Below the pieces are notes generated by a model, which saw only the letters and a list, made by a program, of their open reading frames with translations, had not been told where the DNA came from and did no database searches. A DNA stretch of 64,000 nucleotides from Chloroflexota bacterium (lineage in GTDB: Bacteria > Chloroflexota > UBA11872): contig JAJECS010000006.1 of NCBI GenBank assembly GCA_022821905.1, positions 62,001 through 126,000 on the forward strand, read 5' to 3'. Shown here piece by piece: positions 43,178-51,475 of the stretch (position 1 is the stretch's first letter; each line of letters starts with the position of its first letter). Made by a program: the position numbers and the translations under genes.

Positions 43178-44204
43178 AGGGATCTTCCAGGCGGGCGCCC
43201 GTGAGCTTGATGAAGGCGTCCTCCAGGGTGGCGTCGCGCAGGCGGGCGTCGTCGATGGTCACGCCGTCCCGGCGCAGCCGCTCGTCGAGGGCGTGGGCCG
43301 TGCGCCAGCCGTCCGCCGCGCGCACTGCCGCCTCGATTGATCCATCGTCGGCGGGGTCTCCCCACCAGATGGCCTGGTCGCCGAGGGCGGTGCGGGCGGC
43401 TTGCAGGTTGCCGCTGAGGCGGAGCTCCAGACGCGGCTCGAGGCCGGCCTCGCGGATGAGTTCTCGAGGCGCGCCCTCGGCCACCAGCGCACCGCGATGA
43501 ATGATGCCGACGCGGTCACAGATCTCCTCGGCCTCGTGCATGCTGTGCGTGGTGAGCAGGACGGTCTTGCCCTCGCCGCGCAGCTCGCGAAGCAACCGAC
43601 GCGTTCCCCGCGCGGCGGCCGGATCCAACGCCGCGGTGGGCTCGTCGAGCATGAGCACCGGCGGGTCGTGGAGCAGCGTGCGGGCCAGGTTGAGCCGCTG
43701 CTTCATGCCGGTGCTGTAGGTCTCGACCAACTCGTCGGCGCGGTCCGCCAGACCCAGGTGGTCCAGCAAGTGTGCGGTGCGCTCGCGGATGGCCGACCCG
43801 GTCATGTATTCCATGCGCCCGAACAGCTCCAGGTTCTCGCGCCCGGTCAGCCGCCAGTAGAGCCCGCGCTCGCCGGCGAACATGACGCCGATGCTGCCGC
43901 GCACGTCCGCGCCCTGGCGCACGGTGTCAAAGCCGGACACGAGCGCCGTGCCCGCCGTCGGCTCCAGCAGGGTGGAGAGCATCTTCACCGTCGTCGTCTT
44001 GCCGGCGCCATTTGGACCGAGCAGGCCGTAGCACTCGCCTGCCGGAATGCGCAGGTTCAGGTCGCGCACCGCTACTGTCGGTTCGCCGGACACCTTGGGC
44101 GCTCGCCGTCGCACGATCTCCCACGGCCGGCTGCGGGGCACGCGCGGCTCGAAGTGCTTGGTGAGACCGTGCGTCTCGATCAGGTGCGCGGGTGGGCGTT
44201 CCAT
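43164..44204 (-). CDS. ABC transporter ATP-binding protein
   Basis: 346 residues from ATG 44204 (a TTG at 44219 is less likely). Walker A GLLGPNGAGKTTTVKML; signature YSTGMKQRLNLARTLL, a slight variant of LSGGQ usual in drug- and lantibiotic-type ABC exporters; Walker B PVLMLDEPTAALDP; H-loop LLTTHSMHEAEEI. The C-terminal extension of about 100 residues (after LIREAGLEPRLELRL) is typical of DrrA/CcmA-like exporters. It powers the two permeases downstream. Confidence 0.92.
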   Translation of the reverse strand: MERPPAHLIETHGLTKHFEPRVPRSRPWEIVRRRAPKVSGEPTVAVRDLNLRIPAGECYGLLGPNGAGKTTTVKMLSTLLEPTAGTALVSGFDTVRQGADVRGSIGVMFAGERGLYWRLTGRENLELFGRMEYMTGSAIRERTAHLLDHLGLADRADELVETYSTGMKQRLNLARTLLHDPPVLMLDEPTAALDPAAARGTRRLLRELRGEGKTVLLTTHSMHEAEEICDRVGIIHRGALVAEGAPRELIREAGLEPRLELRLSGNLQAARTALGDQAIWWGDPADDGSIEAAVRAADGWRTAHALDERLRRDGVTIDDARLRDATLEDAFIKLTGARLEDPFERV

Positions 44205-44319
44205 GCTGCTTACAGCCAACCGCGTCCGACGCTCGGAGTCAATCGACTGCTAAGCCCGGTGGCCCAAGCTGCGGGCAGCATGGGATTCGCGCCCGCACGT
44301 GCCCGCGTCACCCAATCCG

Positions 44320-44400
44320 TCACTCCGAGCGCAGCGAGGAGTCTAAGGGGCAAGGGAGCAGGCACAACGTCCTTAGATTCTTCGCTGCGCTCGGAATGAC
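44320..44400. repeat. Inverted pair of family-B repeats
   Basis: A forward unit (44320-44348, CACTCCGAGCGCAGCGAGGA then GTCTAAGG) and a reverse unit (44371-44400, CCTTAGATTCTTCGCTGCGC then TCGGAATGAC) are separated by about 22 bases. Transcribed, they would form a hairpin of nearly 29 base pairs. The pair lies between the HAD stop and the ABC ATPase start, both on the minus strand, so it could act as a transcription end or mRNA boundary. Confidence 0.75.
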
Positions 44401-44420
44401 AAGTGGGATCTGCGGAGGCA

Positions 44421-45158
44421 CTAGACGTCGCCGGTGACTGCTCCGGTGATGAGGCCGGGAAGCTCGCTGAGGGCATCAATTGCTTCTCCCCGCCATGAGT
44501 CCTGTTCCGAGAACTTCGGGGCGGTCCTGCCCGGCGTCGTGATGAGAATGGTGTGCATCCCGACGCGCTGCGCACCGCTGAGCTCGCCCTGCGCGCCATC
44601 GCCCACAAACACGCAGTCTGTCGGATCAACCCTCAGGCGCTCGCACGCGCGCAGGTAGATGGCTGGATCGGGCTTGGTCAGCCCCTCCTCACAGGAAAAC
44701 AGCGGCTCGTCGATCGCCCCGGCGTACGGCGTCGCGGGCCAAATGAGCGGGATTTCCGGAATGCAGTTGCTGATGAGCGCTGTTCGCAGGCCCAGCCCAC
44801 GCAGCCGAGCGAGGGTGGCGACGGCGTCCGCCCTCGGTCGCACCGCGCGCCGCGCGCAATCGATGCGAATCTGGGACGCCTCCTCAATGGCCGCCTCTTC
44901 GGCGTGCGCTCCCAGCGCTTCGCAGACGCCGCGGACGCACGCCTGGACGGTGGGAAACGTGCCGTCGTAGCGTTCCCGCCAGGAGGCGGACCATGCGTGC
45001 GAGAAGGCATCAGGGTCCGCGCCGACGGCCCGGGCCATCTCAATGCGCGCCGTTTTGAACGCCGCGTCGTCAACCGGCGGCGTCAGCGTGTTGAAGAGGT
45101 CGAACACCACGGCCCGCACCGGGGCGCCGCCGCTCGATGTTTGGTTCGGATCAGCCAC
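44421..45158 (-). CDS. HAD-superfamily hydrolase
   Basis: 245 residues. HAD motif I VVFDLFNTLTPP (nucleophile Asp), motif II ALISNC, motif III lysine in GLTKPDPAIY, motif IV CVFVGDGAQGELSGA. The cap is an alpha-helical C1 type. The family includes phosphatases, haloacid dehalogenases and phosphoglycolate phosphatases; the substrate is unresolved. The ATG overlaps the MFS stop by eight bases, so it is translated together with the transporter. Confidence 0.87.
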   Translation of the reverse strand: MADPNQTSSGGAPVRAVVFDLFNTLTPPVDDAAFKTARIEMARAVGADPDAFSHAWSASWRERYDGTFPTVQACVRGVCEALGAHAEEAAIEEASQIRIDCARRAVRPRADAVATLARLRGLGLRTALISNCIPEIPLIWPATPYAGAIDEPLFSCEEGLTKPDPAIYLRACERLRVDPTDCVFVGDGAQGELSGAQRVGMHTILITTPGRTAPKFSEQDSWRGEAIDALSELPGLITGAVTGDV

Positions 45159-46815
45159 TCCGCGCGCCGGGCCGCCGCGTTCGCAGTGGGATCTCCTTGA
45201 GGAACAGCGTCACCGCGAAGCTGACGGCCAGCGCCACGGTCACCACCAGGAACACGTCGCCGATGGCCGACGCCAGCGTTTCGCGCAGCGCCGTGAGCAA
45301 TTGCTCCACCATCCCGGCGCCCTGCGGCCCGCGGCCGGTGAAACCGGCCTGGAGCCGGTCCAGTGCCTCGGGATTCACCAGCGCCTGCGGGTTGTTGGAC
45401 ATCTCGGCGAGCTGGCTCTCGGGCAGCGCCTGCCGAACCGGCGGCGGCAGCGCGTCGTCGAGGCCCGTGGCGAACCGGTTGGCCATGTACGAGCCGAGCA
45501 CGGCCAGGCCCAAAGCGCCGCCCACGGAGCGATAGAACTGGGTGGCGGAGGTCGCGGCGCCGAGCAGATTGGGCGGGACCGCGTTTTGCACCGCGATGGT
45601 CAAGCTGGGGAAGGTGATGCCCAGGCCGATGCCGGTGATGACGATGCCGGCAACCGCTTGGCCGAACGACGTTTCGGCGGTCATCCGCGACAGCAGCAGC
45701 GTGCCGAGCCCCATGACGACGATGCCGACCAGGCCTTGGATGCGGTAGTGCCCGCCCAGGCGCGACAGCGTCTGCCCCGACAGCGCGGCGGCCACCACCA
45801 TGCCCAGCATCATCGGCGTCAGGAACGAGCCGCTGCTCGTCGCCGACGCGCCGAGTACGCCCTGGAAGAACAGCGGAATGAAGATGATGGACCCGAACAT
45901 GCCGAATCCGGTGAGGAACACGGCGACCAGCGAGACGCTCACCGTGCGGTTCGAGTAGATGCTCAGCGGCATGATGGGGTCGCTTGCCCGTCGCTCCACC
46001 GCCACGAAGACCAGGATCATGACGGCGGCAAAGGCGAGGATGCCGATGATTTGCGGCGAGAGCCACTCGTACTGAATGCCGCCGAGCGACAGGCCGATGA
46101 GCAGCGGCACCACGATCAGCGCGAGCAGCGCCATGCCGGCGTAGTCCAGGCGGTGAATCCGCCCCACGGGTCGGATGTTGGGGAAGAATCGAATGAACAG
46201 GGCAACCACCGGCAGGCCCACGGGCAGGTTGACGTAGAAGACCCAGTTCCACGACAGGCTGTCGGTGATGAAGCCGCCCAGGGTGGGACCGATGATCGAC
46301 GAGAGGCCAAATACGCCGGCGACGATCCCCTGGTACTTGCCGCGCTCCGCGGGTGAGAAAAGGTCGCCGATGGTGGTCAGGGACATGGCCATGATGCACC
46401 CGCCGCCGATGCCCTGAATGGCGCGAAAGGCGATCAGCTGGTTCATGGACTGGCTCACGCCCGCCAGCACGGACCCAACCAGGAAGATGCAGATGCCGCC
46501 CAGGAAGAACGCCTTGCGCCCATAGAGGTCAGAGAGCCGCCCGGCGATGGGCACCACGGTGGTGGACGCGACCAGATAGGCCGTGGTGACCCAGGTGAAC
46601 CGGTCGAACCCGCCCAGGTCGGCGACGATCCGCGGCATGGCGGTGCTGACGATCGTCTGGTCCAGCGATGCCAGAAACATGGCGAGCATGAGCCCGCCCA
46701 TGGTGAAGACGATGTGCCGACGCGGCAGCGGGTCGGCGTCCGCCGGGTGCGCGGAATCCGGGCCGGAATTCGGCTGCGGAGGATCAGCCTGCCGTCTGGC
46801 GGGCCTTTTGGTCAC
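45151..46815 (-). CDS. MFS multidrug exporter, DHA2 (14-helix) family
   Basis: 554 residues. Signatures of the EmrB/QacA group: LDQTIVSTAMPRIVADLGGF in helix 1, VPIAGRLSDLYGRKAFFLGG (the loop 2-3 motif), and GVFGLSSIIGPTLGGFITD (motif C of drug:proton antiporters) followed by WNWVFYVNLPVG. Fourteen helices are apparent. It exports lipophilic or cationic compounds. The GTG start overlaps the preceding PIN gene by four bases. Confidence 0.93.
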   Translation of the reverse strand: MTKRPARRQADPPQPNSGPDSAHPADADPLPRRHIVFTMGGLMLAMFLASLDQTIVSTAMPRIVADLGGFDRFTWVTTAYLVASTTVVPIAGRLSDLYGRKAFFLGGICIFLVGSVLAGVSQSMNQLIAFRAIQGIGGGCIMAMSLTTIGDLFSPAERGKYQGIVAGVFGLSSIIGPTLGGFITDSLSWNWVFYVNLPVGLPVVALFIRFFPNIRPVGRIHRLDYAGMALLALIVVPLLIGLSLGGIQYEWLSPQIIGILAFAAVMILVFVAVERRASDPIMPLSIYSNRTVSVSLVAVFLTGFGMFGSIIFIPLFFQGVLGASATSSGSFLTPMMLGMVVAAALSGQTLSRLGGHYRIQGLVGIVVMGLGTLLLSRMTAETSFGQAVAGIVITGIGLGITFPSLTIAVQNAVPPNLLGAATSATQFYRSVGGALGLAVLGSYMANRFATGLDDALPPPVRQALPESQLAEMSNNPQALVNPEALDRLQAGFTGRGPQGAGMVEQLLTALRETLASAIGDVFLVVTVALAVSFAVTLFLKEIPLRTRRPGARSG

Positions 46816-47207
46816 ACCACGCGATCGATTCCGGGACAGGCGTCGAAACCTTGATCAAAGCTGAGGATGCGATTGATCCCGGCCGTTCGCATGATCGCCA
46901 CATGCAGGGCGTCCCGTGCCGAGAGGCCGTCGACGGAGTTGATGAGCGCTCTCGCGGCGCGGATTTCCGACATGCCAAAGGTCAAGACGTCGTCGGCGAT
47001 GGCATCCAGGCTCTCAAAGGCCGCGTCTATGGCGTCCAGGCGCTGCGTCGCTGTGTAGCGGTGGAGGATCTCCTGATAGACCTCGACGTCGGTAACGAAC
47101 CGCTCCCGGTTTCCGACGAGCTGCGTGAGGGCCGCAACTGCGCGATCCTTGTTCGGATGGGGCGCTCCCACCAGGTACATCGGCACATTGGAATCGACGA
47201 AGATCAC
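46812..47207 (-). CDS. PIN-domain toxin (VapC type)
   Basis: 131 residues. PIN acidic residues are D in MIFVDSNVPMYL, E in VEVYQEILHRY, D in GLSARDALHVAIM and D in RILSFDQGFD, all at the expected places. GTG start, GTGA overlap with the antitoxin upstream. RNase toxin. Its own stop overlaps the MFS start, so toxin, exporter and HAD genes form one translational chain. Confidence 0.87.
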   Translation of the reverse strand: MIFVDSNVPMYLVGAPHPNKDRAVAALTQLVGNRERFVTDVEVYQEILHRYTATQRLDAIDAAFESLDAIADDVLTFGMSEIRAARALINSVDGLSARDALHVAIMRTAGINRILSFDQGFDACPGIDRVV

Positions 47208-47449
47208 GGCTGCCGGTATCCGGCCTCGATCTCTTGCAGCATGTCGTCGATGTCAGCAGTCGGGAAGCTGTGCCGTGACGCTTCGGCAATGGCCCGCAGC
47301 TTGGCGTCGATGGTTCCGGCATCATCGCTGCGGGCTTGGCGCAGCGCCTGGCGGACCCATGCCGCGACCGTCACGCGCTGCCGTCGGGCAACGCCTTGAA
47401 TCTCTCGGTACTCTTCGTCGTCTAAGAGGACCTGTAGTCGTTTTGACAT
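47204..47449 (-). CDS. Ribbon-helix-helix (CopG/VapB-type) antitoxin
   Basis: 81 residues. RLQVLLDDEEYREIQGVARR is the RHH ribbon and helix 1, and VTVAAWVRQALRQAR is helix 2. The C-terminal tail (DIDDMLQEIEAGY) is the probable toxin-binding part. It would bind operator DNA upstream and repress the operon that also holds the PIN, MFS and HAD genes. Confidence 0.85.
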   Translation of the reverse strand: MSKRLQVLLDDEEYREIQGVARRQRVTVAAWVRQALRQARSDDAGTIDAKLRAIAEASRHSFPTADIDDMLQEIEAGYRQP

Positions 47450-47648
47450 AGCGACAGTCTATTTGACTCATGTTCCGTGAGTCAATCGCTGGCGTCGGCG
47501 GTCAGCGTTGATCCAGTCTGAGGCTTAGCCGTGGTCATTTCTCGGTGCTTCCCGCCGGGCATGTGCGCGGCAGGCGCGATCGGTTGGTGGCGCATCCACC
47601 ACTAGAATGCGCTCCCTCCACGGTGCGGATTCCGGAGGGTGCTGACCG

Positions 47649-47771
47649 ATGCGAACATGGTCGCTGCGGGCGGCTCCGGCCGTCCTGATTCTGCTTGCCG
47701 CAGGTGCCACCTGCGGTCCTTCGAATCCGAGCCTGCCGACCAGGTGCCGCCGCCTACGGTGCGCACCGTAG
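47649..47771 (+). pseudogene. Truncated lipoprotein leader
   Basis: A 40-codon frame MRTWSLRAAPAVLILLAAGAT ending at Cys22 has a convincing lipoprotein signal with lipobox (AGATC). It then runs into Arg/Cys-rich sequence and a stop, while another frame continues as QVPPPTVRTVAEHAPSP, a linker-like sequence. This suggests a frameshifted or truncated lipoprotein gene. The rest of 47450-48002 shows nothing else I can support. Confidence 0.35.
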
Positions 47772-48002
47772 CCGAGCACGCGCCGTCGCCTAGTTGTACC
47801 GACCACAGAGGTGTGAGACACGACTGACGGGCGGGTCATCAGGTCCTCAATGTGCTCGCGGGCCTCATCGACATACGTTCCCCGTCGTGTCCCCATCTCA
47901 CCTCGCCACTAGCGTGAAGACGCTCACGACGGCCAGCACGAGCACTCGCGTCGTCATCACCACCCGCTCCGGTCCACCGCCGCCGTGCGTGCGAGTTTCT
48001 GT

Positions 48003-48416
48003 TCAGGGATTGTCCGGCCCTCGCCAGAGCCGCCAGCCCGTGGTGGCGAGCACCAGGGGGATCAGCACCGCGATGATCTGCCAGATCACCTCATGGTGCG
48101 CGCTGACGACTTCGCCGGGCGCCAATATCAGCAGGCGGATCCAGTTGTGGAAGTACCAGATGGCCAGCGCGGCGTTCGCGTAGACCAGCGTGATCGCGCC
48201 CAGCCGGGTCAGGCCCGGCGTCTCGCCGCCGGACAGCGAGCGCAGGCGCGCCAGGTTCGCCCCGAAGGCGACGAGAATGCCCACCCCTGAGATGACGTTC
48301 ATCACGCTCCACACGCGCCCCGGATTTTCGTAGCACGCGCTGAACAGGTATTGCGCCAGGTACAGCCCCACGTACCCCAGCATCAGGCCACCGACCACTC
48401 GCGAAACCACCGCCAT
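48003..48416 (-). CDS. Small four-helix membrane protein
   Basis: 137 residues with four hydrophobic segments (VGGLMLGYVGLYLAQYLF, VMNVISGVGILVAFGANL, LGAITLVYANAALAIWYF, IIAVLIPLVLATTGWRLW). It shares size, topology and the WSVMN motif with the protein at 25689-26123. No catalytic motif; function unknown. It stands alone on the minus strand. Confidence 0.65.
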   Translation of the reverse strand: MAVVSRVVGGLMLGYVGLYLAQYLFSACYENPGRVWSVMNVISGVGILVAFGANLARLRSLSGGETPGLTRLGAITLVYANAALAIWYFHNWIRLLILAPGEVVSAHHEVIWQIIAVLIPLVLATTGWRLWRGPDNP

Positions 48417-48529
48417 GAAGCACCCGCGCTTTCCGTGCCGCCGCCGGAGGCATCTGCCCGCCGTAATGGCGGTTGCTCACGATAGCGCAGCGTTCACGCC
48501 GAGGGGATGGGGTGAGCCGGCAGTCGCGA

Positions 48530-50062
48530 CTAGGCGATCTCGCCCAGTACCTTCACCCGCACACGACGCGAGTTTCCGGGCAGATAGGCCAGCGGCAGGT
48601 CCTCGACTTCGACGATTTCCAATGTCATGGGATCGGCGCCCGCCGTGATGGCGTCCCTCCGGGCGCCGGCGGTCGCCGCTGCGATGGCCTCGTCGCGCGG
48701 CACGTCGCGATAGACGCGGTCGGACTCGCCGCTGACCTGGGCCATCGCGGCGCCCACGGCGTTGGCAACCGTGGCATGCGGGACGCGGATCGTGTCGCCC
48801 GCGCCGGCCAGGCCGTCCGGCACCAGGAACGCAGCGCCGCCCACCGCGATCACCGGCCGGGGCGCCGCGTCGGGCTTCATGCGATCGATGGCGTCCTCGA
48901 GCGTGGCGCGAATCATCGCCATCGCATCGTTGACCAACCCGTTCGGCAGGTCGGCCACGCGACGCGGATCGCCCAGGGACGTGACGCCTGCGGCAACCGC
49001 GACATCCGTGCCGGTGGTGACCTCGCCGCCGAAGACGCGGCCAAGCTCGGTCAGCCGAAAGCCCACGCTCGCCGGGCCGATCGCCGGCGGCGACGTCGTC
49101 ACCTTCGACCCGCCGCCGAGTGGCAGCGACAGCAGGTCCGGCATCTGGAATAGCGTGCGTACGCCGCCAATCTCGACCACGCGGTTGGCCTGGCGCGGGA
49201 GACCCTGTCGCAGATAACCGACGTCGGTCGTCGTCCCGCCCACGTCGATAACCAGCGCGTCGGGCACGCCCGACAGAAATGCCGCGCCCCGCATGCTGTT
49301 TGTGGGTCCGCACGCCACGCCGAGGATTGGCAGCTCCGCCGCTCGCTCCATCCGCGCGATGGTCCCGTCGTTCTGGGTCAGATAAACCGGCGCCTCAATC
49401 CCGACCCTTTGCAGACCGTCGGCAAACGCGGCAGTCGTCGTGCGCGCCAGGTCGACCAGGCTGGCGTTGAGGATGGTCACGTTTTCGCGCGGCAGCAGGC
49501 CGATGCGTCCGAGGCGATGCGACAGCGTGACGCTGGCCTCGGGACACGCTTCGCGCACGATCTGGCCCGCCCGTTCTTCGAGCAGCGGGTCGAGCGGCGA
49601 GAAGACCGACGTGATCGCCACCGCTGGGATGCGGGCAGCGCGAATCTCGCGGGCCGCGGACTCCACCGCCGCCGCGTCGAACGGCACGATCGGGCGTCCG
49701 TCGTATTCGTGGCCGCCCCGGACCATGAAGTGGCGCGCGTGGACGGCTGCGGCAAGGTCGGATGGCCAGTCCGTGAATGGCTCGAGGAAGGCGGTTGCCG
49801 GCAGGCCGATGCGGATGGTGGCAACCGGCGTGAGTCTTCGCCGCTCCACGATGGCGTTGGTGAAATGCGTCGTCCCCAGCATGACCGCATCCACGTCTGC
49901 CGCGTCCGGTCCTGCCACCGCCAGAAGCGCGTCGAGCGCCGCCGTGATGCCGGAGCTCACGTCGGCGGTGGTCGCTTTCTTGACATAATGACGCACCGCG
50001 CGCTCATGCAGGAGCACGGCGTCGGTGCTGGTTCCGCCAACGTCGATGCCAATGACACTCAC
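48530..50062 (-). CDS. Hydantoinase/oxoprolinase-family protein (HyuA-like)
   Basis: 510 residues. The ASKHA-type phosphate motif is at the start: IGIDVGGTSTDAVLL. Further marks are MLGTTHFTNAIVERRRL, LTQNDGTI, GPTNSMRGAAFL and VIDVGGTTTDVGYL, all standard for the N-methylhydantoinase A/oxoprolinase family, which opens cyclic amides using ATP. At 510 residues it is shorter than full HyuA (about 690), a size seen in the group encoded next to DUF917 genes, as here. The cyclic substrate is unknown. Confidence 0.87.
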   Translation of the reverse strand: MSVIGIDVGGTSTDAVLLHERAVRHYVKKATTADVSSGITAALDALLAVAGPDAADVDAVMLGTTHFTNAIVERRRLTPVATIRIGLPATAFLEPFTDWPSDLAAAVHARHFMVRGGHEYDGRPIVPFDAAAVESAAREIRAARIPAVAITSVFSPLDPLLEERAGQIVREACPEASVTLSHRLGRIGLLPRENVTILNASLVDLARTTTAAFADGLQRVGIEAPVYLTQNDGTIARMERAAELPILGVACGPTNSMRGAAFLSGVPDALVIDVGGTTTDVGYLRQGLPRQANRVVEIGGVRTLFQMPDLLSLPLGGGSKVTTSPPAIGPASVGFRLTELGRVFGGEVTTGTDVAVAAGVTSLGDPRRVADLPNGLVNDAMAMIRATLEDAIDRMKPDAAPRPVIAVGGAAFLVPDGLAGAGDTIRVPHATVANAVGAAMAQVSGESDRVYRDVPRDEAIAAATAGARRDAITAGADPMTLEIVEVEDLPLAYLPGNSRRVRVKVLGEIA

Positions 50063-50066
50063 CGGA

Positions 50067-51188
50067 TCACCGCGTGAAGAGCGGATGGAAGTCGAGGTCG
50101 TGGCCGAACGCGCGCGGTCCCGTCAGCTCCAGCCCGCGCTCACTGAGGAGCATCTCGGGTGCCGGCAGCGCAACCACCGCCACCCGTTGCCCGTAGCGGA
50201 CCACTTCCGTGCCGATGGCCTCGCCGGAATCCTGATCGAGTAGGCAGATCAGGTCCGGCGTGGTAGCGCACGGTTCGTCGTCGCGCCATGCGACCGTGAA
50301 CTCGTTTTGGAACGCAATGCGCATGGTGGCGCCGGCATCGGCGTCGAGGCCCGTGATGTCCAGGCGCCCGCGCAGATAGCCGCCGGTGGTCCGGCGCTCC
50401 ACGTCCGTGACCTTGCCGCGCAGCAGCTCGACGCCGATCTCCTGTTGCAGCAACGCGGCCACCGGATCGCGGTGCTCGGCCTGGGCACGCCTGACCGTGT
50501 GCCCGATGCGAAGCGCCTTGGTGACCGTGCGCAGATGCGAGCCGGTCTTCACCTCGCGTCCCGTCCGCGGCGGGTTGCAGGTCGCGGCAACGGCGCCCAA
50601 CTCGGTGCAGGCGCGGCGACGAAGGCGCTCGAGCCACTTCCAGTCCGCCGCCTCCGAGATGATTACGGTGTTGGGGCGGATGTCGGCCATCACCAGCGGA
50701 TAGCAGGTGAAGTTCTTGACGGCGAAGCTCGTCATCTGCGCCTCGGGGAAGGCCCGGCCCATGGCGTCGGCGTCCACGAGCGGCAGTCCCAGCATGGCCC
50801 CCGCCATCAGCGGCTGAAACGCATTGCCGCCGCCGATCTCCCATGGCATCACGGCGGAGAACCGGATGCCGGCGTAGACCTCCATCTCACGGATCGCCCG
50901 GGTCACCGTCGCCGGATCGGTCAGCCGCTCCTCCGCCGGCAGCGGTGACCCCATCTGATTGACCGCGGCGACATACGCGTCGTCGGGCAGGTCCACTGGG
51001 TCGATGACCTCGACCACGCGACCTTGGGCATAGAGCTTCTTGAGGCAGAGGTAGCCGTAGTAGGGGTCGCCGCCGCCTCCGGTGCCGAGAATCCAGGCGC
51101 CAACGCGCAGGTCCTCGATGTCGGCCTCGGTCAGCGTCGTGCGCGCCACGCCGGTGAGGTCGTAGGGGGATTGGCCGTCGCTCACCAT
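50067..51188 (-). CDS. DUF917-family protein
   Basis: 373 residues from ATG 51188; the longer frame crosses the divergent promoter region and is rejected. AWILGTGGGGDPYYG at about residue 32 and the following VIDPVDLPDDAYVAAVNQMG, MPWEIGGGNAFQPLMAG and FPEAQMTSFAV match the DUF917 family, regularly encoded beside HyuA-like hydantoinases. It ends four bases before the hydantoinase gene starts, so the two probably form one enzyme or pathway. Confidence 0.85.
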   Translation of the reverse strand: MVSDGQSPYDLTGVARTTLTEADIEDLRVGAWILGTGGGGDPYYGYLCLKKLYAQGRVVEVIDPVDLPDDAYVAAVNQMGSPLPAEERLTDPATVTRAIREMEVYAGIRFSAVMPWEIGGGNAFQPLMAGAMLGLPLVDADAMGRAFPEAQMTSFAVKNFTCYPLVMADIRPNTVIISEAADWKWLERLRRRACTELGAVAATCNPPRTGREVKTGSHLRTVTKALRIGHTVRRAQAEHRDPVAALLQQEIGVELLRGKVTDVERRTTGGYLRGRLDITGLDADAGATMRIAFQNEFTVAWRDDEPCATTPDLICLLDQDSGEAIGTEVVRYGQRVAVVALPAPEMLLSERGLELTGPRAFGHDLDFHPLFTR

Positions 51189-51429
51189 AGGCCGGATCGT
51201 ACCTGGGGATGCTGTGGATAACTCCTCGCGACGGCGCGCTCCGTACTCTCCGTGGAGGCGTTGCCGATCGGTCCCGCCGGGAGTGTCGGTCGCCGACTCC
51301 AATCCCAGCCTTGCCCCTTCAAGGGCGACGGTGTTCTGGTCTGCGGATTGCTCGACGACGGGGATGCAGCCTGGGCCTCGACACCCTGCCAAATGCTTGC
51401 ACTGGTGACCCCTCGCGGCGTGGGCCATA

Positions 51430-51447
51430 CTCACGCATCAGCGTGAG
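51430..51447. promoter_or_regulatory. Operator-like inverted repeat upstream of phyH copy 3
   Basis: CTCACGC-ATCA-GCGTGAG is a perfect 7+7 inverted repeat centred 37 bases before the ATG of the PhyH gene and in the gap shared with the divergent DUF917 operon. Its size and symmetry suit a dimeric repressor site. No known regulator is matched, so the role is inferred. Confidence 0.45.
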
Positions 51448-51475
51448 GGCATCACCCACACAAGGACCAGATCCA

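Noticed and set aside
47525-47896. 123-codon minus-strand frame
   Set aside because: Arg-rich composition typical of antisense high-GC frames and no recognisable motif.
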